From assembly GCA_900073065.1 (NCBI GenBank), contig FJOG01000006.1, positions 1 through 64,000 on the forward strand: 64,000 nucleotides of DNA, read 5' to 3'. Made by a program: the position numbers and the translations under genes. The DNA comes from Phialocephala subalpina. Lineage: Eukaryota; Ascomycota; Leotiomycetes; Helotiales; Mollisiaceae. A model generated the notes under the pieces. That model saw only the letters and a list, made by a program, of their open reading frames with translations, was not told where the DNA came from and ran no database searches. Below are positions 24,831 through 35,232 of the stretch, piece after piece (position 1 is the stretch's first letter; every line of letters begins with the position of its first letter).

Positions 24831-25625
24831 TCAGCAAGCCGAGTTGGTCTGTGTGAGAAAGCCGAGTTTCCAAGGAAAAGCGTTGTAGTCACCACCCGCA
24901 CTCGGGCTCACACCTTGATAAAGGTAGCGCAGGTTGCAAGGGCTGATGGTCATCGCCTGGTTCACTTTAGTGCGGATCATCTCTCCATGACTGATGCTCT
25001 TGGTCCACGCAGTTCCACTGAATACGACATTGGTAGAGCGAGCAAATGGATTAGAGTCGGTGTGGGCAAGACTGGTCCCTGTCCAGCTGCGGAAGTACCG
25101 ATAACCATCACTACCAATGACTTCAACCATGAGGAGATATTCGCTGTCGCTAATTCGGTAAACGTTCGAGGCCTCGAAGAGGGCATATTACGTGTCCGAC
25201 AAGGCAATGACTGTCGAGCCCATACCGTTTGGGAAGTTGGCTAACGAAGTCTGGGAACGATAGAGATAGCCGTTGTCATCGGATGAGAAGAGGTAGCACT
25301 GTGAAGAGTCGCGGATTGTCCGCATGTCCACCCAATACCCAGAGCCAATATTTGCGGTGAGAATACTGGGTGTGCCGCTGAAGAAGTTTGTCGGTACGCT
25401 CCATCCGGCAGGGTTGCTGATGTCCTTGTTTGTGGAGTAAGCAGCGTTGCCATTCTGGAAGACGAGATACCAGAAGCTTTGCGATTCGAAGTAGAAAATC
25501 TGAGGAGCAGCTCCTGTCCCGATAGCACTCTAGTCGAGGTAGTAGAACGTTGCAGAATTTGCTTGCGAGAAATTCGTGAAGTCAAACATAAACTCCTCTT
25601 TCGGCCTTCATCTCCCCATACGTTG
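24831..25625 (-). pseudogene. GH62 alpha-L-arabinofuranosidase, inactivated
   Basis: One frame carries most of the GH62 catalytic domain down to its natural end: APQIFYFESQSFWYLVFQ, NPAGWSVPTNFF, MRTIRDSSQCYLFSSDDNG, NLF/ALFEASNVYR, EVIGSDGYRYFRSW, SNPFARSTNVVFSGTAWT, SISHGEMIR, LTISPC-like MTISPCN, YLYQGVSPSAGGDYN, PWKLGFLTQT. GH62 enzymes are secreted and strip arabinose from xylan. Two in-frame stops interrupt it: TAG at 25530-25532 (..YYLD*SAIG..) and TAA at 25188-25190 (..LSDT*YALF..). Both are one C-to-T change in CpA context away from glutamine. Upstream of about 25590 the N-terminal third and signal peptide are missing or out of frame. Not a functional gene. Confidence 0.85.
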
Positions 25626-26201
25626 TACAGAGTCAGGATAGCCTTACTACTTTGTTTATGCTAAGGATCTGCCGCGCCGAGCTCCTTGCTGCACAGTAGC
25701 CTTACCGCGGACGCTTTCAGGAGAAGTGGAATGTTTCAGGGAGATGAGAATGTTCACTTCGAGGAGGTTTCTTGGCTCTAAGCAGTTACATAAGAAAGTG
25801 TGGCTGCGGTTCTCACCACTCATTGGTCCGTTCTAACCTCGAGTCGTATCCAAGGTCGGCACTAGCCCCGATTCGTATTCAACAACACCTCAACCGTCGC
25901 AAATTTTGCATCGCGGCACTCCTCCGGACAATTGAAATGGCGATGAGGCCAAATCTAGAAAAGAGGAACATAAGCTTTCATGGAGACAGGCGGACTTACG
26001 TGGCGAACACCATGAAATGAACAGCAATGGTCTGGAGTTAAGTGGATTTGTCTTGTTGCCGACGAACAGTAACTCCACCTCGAGAAACAATGTTCGCCTC
26101 TGTACATTCAACAAATGTTATATATGCGGCGACCTTGCTCTGACAGACAACCAAGACAAGCTTTTCACCCACCAAATCTAAACTCAATTCCATCACTCAA
26201 A

Positions 26202-27242
26202 ATGTCTACTCCACCAGCTGGTCAACATCTCGCCTCAATCCTCACATCCAAAGGTTCCCCTCTCTCGCTCATCCATCGCCCAACCGCCACCCCAGGACCC
26301 AACGAGCTCCTCATCGAAGTAAAAGCCCTCGCCCTCAACCCCGCCGACAACGCACAACTCCACCTCGGCATCCTCATCGCCTCCTATCCCTATATTCTCG
26401 GCTCAGACATCGCTGGCACCATCGTCTCAGTCCATCCCTCTGTCACCGAATACAAAACCGGAGATCGAGTTCTAGCAGGCGTCTCTGCGTATTTCGAGAA
26501 CGCAAATAATGATTATGGTGCATTTCAAAAATTTGTTTTGGCGAAGAAGTGGGCGGTTACGCCGTTGCCGGACGGTGTGAGTTTTAGTCAGGGGGCGATG
26601 TTGCCGATGGCTGTTTCGACTGCTTGGAATGGGTGGTTTGGTCTTGAGATTCCGAGGGATACGAAGTGGCAGCCTGAGGATAAGAAGGGAATGCTGGTTT
26701 GGGGAGGGGCGAGCAGTGTTGGGTCTGCGGCTTTGCAGAGTGCGAAGTTGATGGGGTATGTTATTTATACGACTGCCAGTTCGAAGCATCATGAGTATTT
26801 GAAAAGTCTCGGGGCGACTCATGTTTTTGATTACCATGATGAGGATGTGGTGAGGAAGATTGTGGAGGTGGCCAAGGGTGAAGGTGTTAGTCTTGATATT
26901 GGGTATGATGCTGTCGGGCAGATGCACTCTTGTATGGGGGTTTTGAAGGAGTTCAAGGTCAATGGAAAGGCAAAGATGGCGGAAGTGATTCCTTCCATGG
27001 AGGATAGGGACAAGGATGGTGTAGCTGTCAGGAACATGAAAATGCCCAGGGACTCGCCTGAAGCTTTTCAGGAGCACTTCCATTTCATTTTCAATGTTTG
27101 GTTAAAGGACAAGTTAGAGAGTGGGGAATATGTGCCGAGTCCAGGCCTTCAGGTTGTTGAGGGAGGTTTGGAGTCTTTGCCGAAGCATTTGGATACTCTG
27201 AAGGCTGGTGTCAGTGGTGTCAAGCTTGTCTTGGAGATCTGA
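26202..27242 (+). CDS. Zinc-less MDR oxidoreductase, ToxD/trans-enoyl-reductase-like
   Basis: Intronless, 346 aa. GroES-like N-domain (NELLIEVKALALNPADNAQLH, ILGSDIAGTIVSV, YKTGDRVLAG) and Rossmann NADPH site (VWGGASSVGSAALQSAKLMG). The Cys/His ligands of catalytic zinc are absent, as in quinone oxidoreductases and in polyketide trans-enoyl reductases. Family members annotated ToxD-like occur both in clusters and as stand-alone detoxifying reductases. The local PKS already has its own ER with a nucleotide-binding motif, so a trans-ER job is not required. The start at 26202 is in AAAATGTC context with a pyrimidine/A-rich leader. The coding sequence switches from C-rich to G/T-rich codons around 26500, unlike neighbours, without breaking the protein. 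Confidence 0.85.
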   Translation: MSTPPAGQHLASILTSKGSPLSLIHRPTATPGPNELLIEVKALALNPADNAQLHLGILIASYPYILGSDIAGTIVSVHPSVTEYKTGDRVLAGVSAYFENANNDYGAFQKFVLAKKWAVTPLPDGVSFSQGAMLPMAVSTAWNGWFGLEIPRDTKWQPEDKKGMLVWGGASSVGSAALQSAKLMGYVIYTTASSKHHEYLKSLGATHVFDYHDEDVVRKIVEVAKGEGVSLDIGYDAVGQMHSCMGVLKEFKVNGKAKMAEVIPSMEDRDKDGVAVRNMKMPRDSPEAFQEHFHFIFNVWLKDKLESGEYVPSPGLQVVEGGLESLPKHLDTLKAGVSGVKLVLEI

Positions 27243-27457
27243 AGACCCAATTGGGAAGAACCTCTCACCAACGCCAAGAGCTTTCACTTTCGAGCAGACA
27301 ATTGAATCCAAAAATTATTTGACGATATGTTCACGTTATTTTCTTTAAGTTAATATACATTGACGAACTAGAAATATCCCCCCCATCTTCATACGCTTCG
27401 ACCACATCCTCCGGTCCTAATTTCCGCCTGTTGACTGTCCGATATCACTCAAGACAT

Positions 27458-28862
27458 TTATGTGTGGCCAACAAGACCGGTTTGAGGAGCATTGTCTGGG
27501 TTGAGGTTGGTACCAGCAAAGCCCAAAGCAGTGTTCCAGGCATCAGCAGTGCTGTTGTCACGCGTACCGAGAGCAGCGACCATGGTTTGAGCAGCGGCGG
27601 CAGCATCTTTTGCGGCTTGGTTAGCACCGCAAACGTTGGTGAGTTGATCGTGGATTCTGTTGGTGATGATGGATGGGTTGAGAGCCTCCTCTTGTCCCTT
27701 GTTGACGAGAGGGTCGATGGCTTGGAAGGTGAAAGCGGTGGTGGCACGTCCATCAAGACCGGCTTCGAACTTCATGGTTGGGACGCAGAGTCCGAAGTCG
27801 AGGGAGGTGTTTGTGGAAGCAACGAAGCCGTCAAAGTTTCCAGTGACTGCGTTTGTGACAGCGCCCGCACCAGCGGCAGGGGCTGAGCAGAGGAGGGTAG
27901 ATCCGGAGCCAGTGCAGGTCCCAGAAGCTGCTGTAGAAGCTGAAGAAGATGAAGAGGCGCTGGCGGCTTGGGCTACAGATGTAGATGCAGCTACGGAAGA
28001 AGAAGCGGTAGCCTAAAAATTGTCAGTTCGGATTCTATGATTCTGCCAGTTTGAGGAACTTACTCCGATTGTCATCGTCACAAAAGTTGTGGCAGCCCCA
28101 GCACAAGCAACGAGACTGCTTGAACTAGCAGCGACGCTGACAGAGGCGACAGCCGAGTTAGAAACGCTTGCAGAGTTGGAGGTAGAATTTGAGGAGCTGG
28201 TCGAGGCAGAGGCAGATGTTCCGAGGGCACTGGCGGCTTGCTTATTTCCAGCAACATCGACAGCAGTGAAGTTGGAGAAACCCTGGGCAACCATGACCTG
28301 GGCAACACTCAACCCATCGGCGTTGAATGGAGTGATAATGGAGGTGTTGGAGTTGGCGTTCTCAACAGCTTCTCCGCCGACAGCTGGGTCGATCAAAGGT
28401 ACGACACCACGGAGAGCGGCCGTGGTTGGGAGAGTGGGATCCGAGCAGATAGATGGAATGCTGACAACGAAAGGGTTGAAGTTCTGCTCAGCGGCGACGA
28501 GGCCGCGAGCAGCAGCGATAGCACGATCACTAGTGCCAAGTTCGGCAATAATGTTATCGGCTTGTGTGAGTTCTGTGGATGATTAGCTTTGAAGATGGAT
28601 CTCCTTGAGATTTTGCGACTTACTGCCACATGGGTTTGCCGCCGCCAAAAGGAATTGGATAGAACCGCCAGCAAGGGTGGCAGCTTGTCCACTGCTTCCA
28701 AGGTCGGTAAGAGCGCCAATGGCTGTGATGGCACCATTTCCTTGCTCTTGACCAAAACTGTTTTCATCATCAGCATCACCCCAAGCTCTAGGACATCAAA
28801 ATCACTTACCGAGCCTCAGCAACGGCGGTAAGGAGGGCGAGGAGGACTGATTGAGTATACAT
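27458..28862 (-). CDS. Conserved secreted fungal protein with Ser/Ala-rich spacer
   Basis: Introns 28758-28809, 28573-28623 and 28013-28063 give 416 aa. Signal peptide MYTQSVLLALLTAVAEA. The N-domain (FGQEQGNGAITAIGAL, NPCGKLTQADNIIAELG, VPLIDPAVGGEAVENAN) is followed by a Ser/Ala/Thr-rich spacer around residues 215-290, probably O-glycosylated. The C-domain starts at SAPAAGAGAVTNAVTGNFDGF and contains TSLDFGLCVPTMKFEAGLDGR and AFTFQAIDPLVNKGQEEALNP, blocks I recognise from a widespread ascomycete extracellular family without known biochemical activity. No GPI signal is visible at the end (..PDNAPQTGLVGHT). Extracellular location is well supported, function is not. Confidence 0.8.
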
Positions 28863-30335
28863 TTCGAAGGGTGATATGCGGTAGACGTTTAAAGTAGTCG
28901 TAGTATTGAATGTAAGGATTTAAAAGGTTGGACCGGCCGATGCAATAAGGTTTAGAAGGAGTGTAATGAATGTGAAGTTCACAGAACTGTAGCGAAAGTG
29001 CAAAGTGAACAGAAAAGAATGTAGATGAGGTGAAGAACAGAAAACCTCGTGGATGGGATGGATGTTATATACGACATCCACTGCACCGCCATCTCGTGTA
29101 CGAAAATGAAACTGGTTTGTCTTCGTCTGAACATAGTTTCCGAGGCCTGTCTGTTCATCTCCTCCGGCGATCCCCTAGCATGCAGATCATACAGCGAGGC
29201 CGTTATGACCGCCATGATAACCGCCGTTATGAGATGAGAAAATCGGATGACGCTCTGTTATCCGATGTTGTAAGCGCGGTGTTGCGTTCATCTTGGTAGA
29301 GATCTTGTTTGAGGCGATCAGATAACCTTGTAAGAATCGCATGGTCGCTTCGGGGTTCAGTAACAGGGGCTCGGTTAGCCTCACATGGGAGACATCTCGA
29401 GTTTCCGATCGCGCATCACGATGATCTGATTGATGGAATCGAACGTCGGTCGAGAACAGTTTGACTTCTCTCCACAGACACAAAACAGACTCAAACAATC
29501 ATTCAGACCGAGCATTGATGAGGAAATCTCGCAAAGAGAAACCACTGTTGGATGGAAATTGGCAAGGAGAGCGGTGCCGAAAATCCACTTTGTTCGCGAA
29601 AACCGAGCTCAAAAGCTCGGATCGCTTCCGAACCGCCGACCTCTTATTGGCCAAAACGAGAACCCAGCAGCCTGGTCGCAAAAGGGATGCCAATGCGAGC
29701 GTTACAACGAGCGCGCATCAAAAATCTCACTGGCAATCCCCCTGGTGCTAAGAAAAACGGTCAAAACAAGCTTCGCGTCCAGGTTACCAAAATGACCGAG
29801 GCACAGACTTGTGGGGTCTTCGTATTCGAGAAATTTTGATCTGATATGATGCTCAGCCCCTTGGTTGTTGATGCACAATGTCAACCGAATGTCCCTTTGT
29901 TCGGCTGACAACTTAGACAACGAATGTGCAAAGCTGTGAGCAGCATATTACTCGCTTTTCGACAGATCTTGTGTAAAGCCAAGAAAGAAGAAAAGAAAAG
30001 TATCGACAGAGCTTCAAGTTCGATCCAATGGTCACAGCTGTCAGTTGCTAATCACGTGTAGTGGGGTCGAACTCTCTTTCTATATGTAGTATAGCTCAGG
30101 GGTAATCTCACAGACCCTTATATCCTCATTCTCCTCCCTAGCTAGCTCTACAGACAGATTAATACGATTATTTACCCACAGAATGATGCCCAGACCTCGT
30201 AGCATCTCATAACAGCATGTTGCGTAAACAGAAAACAGTTCCTGAGTATGCTCGTGGACATCTCATCCAATGCATTACAAACATACTAAAAGTCAATAGA
30301 TGGTCATAATGTCTGGCTAACTATCCCTCCTAGTT
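28863..30335. other. No gene seen
   Basis: Promoter side of the secreted-protein gene, then sequence with only short frames on both strands. A small self-complementary patch near 29198-29230 (GTTATGACCGCCATGATAACCG) is noted. Nothing else is supported. Confidence 0.45.
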
Positions 30336-33300
30336 TTATTTACTGTACGTACTCGCAACAGCAAATGGCACACTCGACTTCGTCGCATAAAGATTGAACT
30401 GTCTCGAACCACCACACATCACTGTACCTGTAGAAGTTGCACCAATTGAGCCACTGCGAACATCCGTGCAAGCGTGCGCGCCAGAAAGACTCGTCACTTG
30501 CTGCGTTCCCCACGAAAAGCTGCTTCCAGCATAACATTCTCGATGATATTCAACGTAGTAGAATGGATAGATAGTAGGAGTTGGCTTTAGGGCGAGAGCT
30601 GAGACCAGAGGTTCACACACTTCAGGAGTGATGGAGTTGTTCGCGAGGAGGAGAGGTAGGGCATGAGCGGTGAGCGTATCGGAATAACAGCCCATATACG
30701 CATATCCTGTGGCGGTAGAGATAGTGGAGGAAGAGGTGGAGGTGACGAATGTGGAGAGGGAGCTCGTAGTCGTTGGTGTGTTCGAGGAGGGTCCGAATGA
30801 TGAAGAGGTCGTGGAAGATGTTGAAGAAAGCACATAACTCGAGCTCGAGGAGATGACTGAGCTAGAGGCGACCGTGGACTAAGACGACGGTGCGAGCGTG
30901 CTGCTAGATGCAATCCCGGATGAAGACGACGATACCTGGGAACTCGAAGAGGATAGCAGCGAGCTTGAGGTAAGTGTCGAGGATGCTGCGGCGGACGAAG
31001 ACTGTGAAATAGTTGTCAGAGATGACGTATAAATTTCAACAGACGATAATGGTGACAGTGAGCTGGATGCAACGATTGAAGACGAAGACGACGAAAGTGA
31101 GCTTGATGTGGACAATACAACAGACGAAGACGATAGCAGCAAGGATGATGTAAGCGATACGATAGATGAACTTGACTGTTTTGAATTTGACGCAACAATT
31201 GACGATGAAGACGAAAGCAGTTTCGAGGAAGACATGGGTAATACCGTTGAACTTTGTATAGTCGAACACAATGTCGTACATGCCGATGCTGTAACCACTA
31301 GCATAACCTCTTGTAAGCCACCGTTTGACCAGAAAGTGAGTATTGATGCAGAAGATCCGGTCACGGGTGGCGTGCAAGTGAGCGTGATCGAGATGCTGCC
31401 TTTGGATGCAATCGTTGCGCCAGAGAGAGAGAGAGGGAATCCAGAGGCCGTAAAGGCACTGCCAACCACAACGGGGCTTGCAGAGGTTGAGATGTTCTGG
31501 TATGGAGCGGTGTAGGCGTTCTGGTATGCAAAGCCAGTGACGGTCAAAGCCCCGGCGGCGTCGTTCTTCACAAGGAGCGTAGCAGTTGAGGAGCTCCCGA
31601 TTGCTAGCCCCTCAAAGTCAAGCTGGACAGCACTCAAATCTATGCAGCCTCCAGTTGCCGTGATAATACCGGTCAATAAGAGATTAATAAATGGGATGAT
31701 GCCTCTAGGTTCGGGAGAGTCAGGGCTTTAGCCACAGCACCAGGAACAACATTAACATTATTCGCAGCGCGAGCTAACTCGATAGCAGCGGACGTCAGAT
31801 TGAATGTAGCCACCATCGTGAATTTCGCTTTAGCTGCCAGAGTAGCTGGGACGCCCGAGCACTGGAATACATCGAGATTAGTGCTACAGCCATTCAGCGC
31901 CAGAGCCGCTTGACCGCCAGTGCATTTGACCTTGATAGGCTTTGTAAGGCCGGCTACTATGGAGCCAAACCCAACGGGATTTGTCGCACAAGTAATTGGA
32001 GGAGTTTGCGATGCGCCGATGCCATAGATTTGGTTCGTCTCGGTCGTATAGACTTTGGCATTTTCGAATGCAGGCCGTTGGTATTTCTGAAGGCGGTCTA
32101 TAACACCAAAAGTAATTAAAATCAAAACACCACGCGGTGGGACCGCGGTGTACGCGACGAGGCCGTTGTTTACGTCTGACGTCCGGACAGTGGCGGATCC
32201 TGCTTGCCCATTGAAAGAAGTGATTGTAGGGCTCCCACACCGGCAAATTGAATGGCGGATTGACCTGCATGCGAAAATTGCGGATGCCGTTCGAGCCAGG
32301 CGTGAATTGGTATGCGTAAATATAGGCTCCAGCGCCTCCTTGGGCGGTGGGACAGTAATAAACGAATCCAGTCTCTCCTAGATAACTGGCCAAACCACTC
32401 AAAAACTTGTTAGAGCTAGTGATAGTTTGGAGAACTCCATCTGACCCACTGGCTCCTGTTGCGAACCCTCCGAGATTATTGGCGTCCATAAAGTAAATTT
32501 TGCCGGATTTGCCTCCTGCGACAACGACTTGAGAGACGCCACCTCCAGAGAAATAGGGTGAAAGGAGAGCGGCCCCGCTAGATCCAAAATCCGTGTCACC
32601 TCCGTCAAGAGATGCGTATTCATATGGTTCGAAGTAATCCTTCTGTGAGAGTACACCCGAGGCAGAGATACCCATGTCAACAGTTGCTTGTCGAAGAGTA
32701 CTGATTGGGATCTTGCCGCTAGCTGGCGTTCCTTTGCTATTATCACCAGCTCCTCCAGCACCATTACTTCGAGGATGTTAGCAAAACAAGCAGAACCGGG
32801 TCATGTAGTCGACTTACCCAGTGACAAAGAATACTCTGTTATTAGCAGTATCGGCAGCAATGCCAAATCCTGACTGCCAGATACCAGCTTTCCCACCGCC
32901 TTGCACAGTATAGTCCAGAGTTTGAGGGTGTGGCGTACCTGGGCTAGCTTCTATTGTCTGGATGCTAGTAACTCTGACAACCTTAGTCTTGCTGACGGAC
33001 ACCAACATTCCGGTGCAGTTGAAATTGTCGCAATGCCCGCCAAAGCCTCCAATAACAGTGTTGCCGACCATAGCAAAACCAGGCCTATTGAGAAGAGTGC
33101 CACCAACAAAATAGCGAGTGTGGTCATTATCTGCATAGTGTCCTTCGATGACCTCAGCAGGGAATACATCGGTGAGGCCAGGAAGTTGAATCGCATAGAA
33201 TATGTATTGTCCTGCAAAGAGATCAGCTTCCACGCATTTTCGGAAGTGAAGAGAACAAAACTTACCCTGGAGAGCGCCAGCTGGACCAACAGCAGCTCCT

Positions 33301-33660
33301 TGATATCCCTTTGAAAACAGGTACATAATGTCGGTGGCAGGGTTAATGATTGGGGTACTAGTAATTCCAACTGTGTTTAGAATATCGCCACATCAGCCAG
33401 TATCAGATAACTGAAAGGGAGGGTCAAGGGTTCTCTGGATGATCATCGTGCCAGTCAATCCATCCAGAATCCTGACGTTGTTCTGATTGGAGACCACGAC
33501 AACTTGTTCGCTCGAAGCTCCTGGCGGTGTCCATACGAGAGTTTTAGTATAGAATACCTCATTTGTATTAAATGCCATTTTCCAGTTGAGGACGAAAGTA
33601 CTGGCGATGGCGGGGGGTGGTATTGTGATTAGGGAGATAGGCAGATTGTGCTGGATCCTA
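30336..33660 (-). pseudogene. Secreted beta-propeller / Ig-like / WSC-domain glycoprotein, reading frame broken
   Basis: In order on the minus strand: a PQQ-like (quinoprotein-type) beta-propeller (VVVVSNQNNVRILDGLTGT, GIAADTANNRVFFVTG, FGSSGAALLSPYF, VVAGGKSGKIYFMDANNLGG), a linking immunoglobulin-like region (CIDLSAVQLDFEGLAIGSSSTATL), a long Ser-rich linker, and a C-terminal WSC domain with conserved cysteines (YMGCYSD, HRECYAGSSF, HACTDV, MCGGS). WSC domains bind cell-wall glucan, so this would be an extracellular protein. Frame problems: near 32240 (a one-base slip before GSPTITS), near 31690 (slip before ATGGCIDLS), and an in-frame TAG at 30879-30881 in the Ser-rich linker. I did not find a signal peptide. 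Some breaks could be unrecognised introns (introns near 33330 and 32770 look real) or assembly errors; I favour a decaying gene. Confidence 0.65.
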
Positions 33661-35232
33661 ACAATCGTCGGCTTCTGATTTCGCGTTTCTTTTCACCGGA
33701 TACTGACTGTGTCTTGTAAAAGGTCAGCTGAAGCAGATGCATAGACAGCCGGCTAGCTGCCAGGCCAAAGAGAGAAACCCACCTCATTTCGAAAAACGAA
33801 TGATGCAATTGAGTAAAAATACTGTAGGGAGAACGGACAAAAGACAGAGAACTCGTACAGAGAAGGAACGGGCCACTGAGCTATATCTACGAGGACTTCG
33901 CTGCGATCCCTCTGCCTTGAAAAATATAAGACATAAACTGCTTTTTAATATTGCGAACTGTCGGCCTCGCTCGAAGCGCCGAATCAAGCATTTCGGGTTC
34001 ATCGTCCATCTTCAAGCAAGCATTGTGGCTGCCAGGTCCCGCCGAATGAGCAGTGACTAGAGTGACACAATGTCTCGAAGAATCTGGTCACCCCTGATCC
34101 ACGATGCTTTTTTGGTAGTTCGGCGTCTCTCTGTTCCGCAAACAAAGGAACGGGACCGTTGATTCGGGTCTTAATCGCTTGATGCAGACGGTTCTCGGAA
34201 AATTGGTGTGAGCTCCAGCGCATCGAAGAACCGCGGATTGCCACGCGTTTTGACTCTTGTACATCATGTCGTTCGGCCACCCGACCGCCTGGATTTCATC
34301 TGCAAGGTCGATGGACGTTGTCAGCAAGTCCGAGTGCCATCGAGGACTTGAGGTCGAGCTCTTTGTTTCCTGGTTGTTGTCGGGTGGTGAGGAAAGTTGT
34401 CTAGACTCTAGAGAGCGGTGTGCGGGGTTGGTAAGCACGGAGCTTTTTTAGTGAGCAATGCCTAAATTTTAGGGCTTCATCACTGAGCGTTCAGGCCCTC
34501 GTCCAGGGAGCTACGGCACCGTATCGAAGATTGGCTTGAGGGCGAAGATATACTCTTATGCCAAGAGATTACATTCTGCGCCATTTTGATTCTGATGTCG
34601 CGTCGCTGGCATTTCACTCGCAAAATCGGAGTTGGGCGTCGAATGCGTCAGAACAAGCTTTGCTGAGGCTGAGACTCGTCCGTAGTTCGAGACAATGCAG
34701 CCACCGAAGAAAAAGATATTGGAAGCTCTGAAGTGCTAGAGTCTGTTAACGGATGTCGGTAATTTAAGTTCTCAAGATGTCCTTTAAGTTGAAATCTTTC
34801 CGGGAAATTTGAAGTGCTCAAGGAAGTGCCTCTCTCGAGACTCTCTCCCTTCCGCAAAAACGCCTCCTGGATTGAGGCTCGATGATTTGATAGCTCAGCA
34901 TCCGTCTCCTCTCTCCTTATCTCTTGGTATTGAATGTGACGCAGCTGAACTTACCATTGTCTTACCGCCAGCTGTTCGTGCAGCAATCATGCATGATATG
35001 GTACCGTTGAGTCCATTGGGTCTGATATCTAAGCTGAAAAGTTGGTGGCGTACCTGAACTGAGAGAATGAGGCTCGCTCCAGCAATGGAAAAGCGCCACT
35101 TTCCAGGAGCCAATGGGGTCCAGAAAATACACTGATATTTGAGAGTTCGCTCTGATCGTGAAGGTTTCGGTTTGACGCTTTTGACATCTATCACCATCAT
35201 GGCTTCAGGACGCGTCGTCCACACGATAGTTC
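33661..35232. other. No gene seen
   Basis: Only short, overlapping frames on both strands without family resemblance. The right end is the promoter region of the HMGR-like gene. Confidence 0.45.

Noticed and set aside
26472..27083. 203-codon minus-strand frame
   Set aside because: Shadow of the MDR oxidoreductase on the plus strand, which has clear motifs.
26202..27242. MDR reductase as the trans-acting ER of the PKS
   Set aside because: The PKS has its own ER domain with a nucleotide-binding motif, and the genes are 15 kb apart; not needed and not shown.
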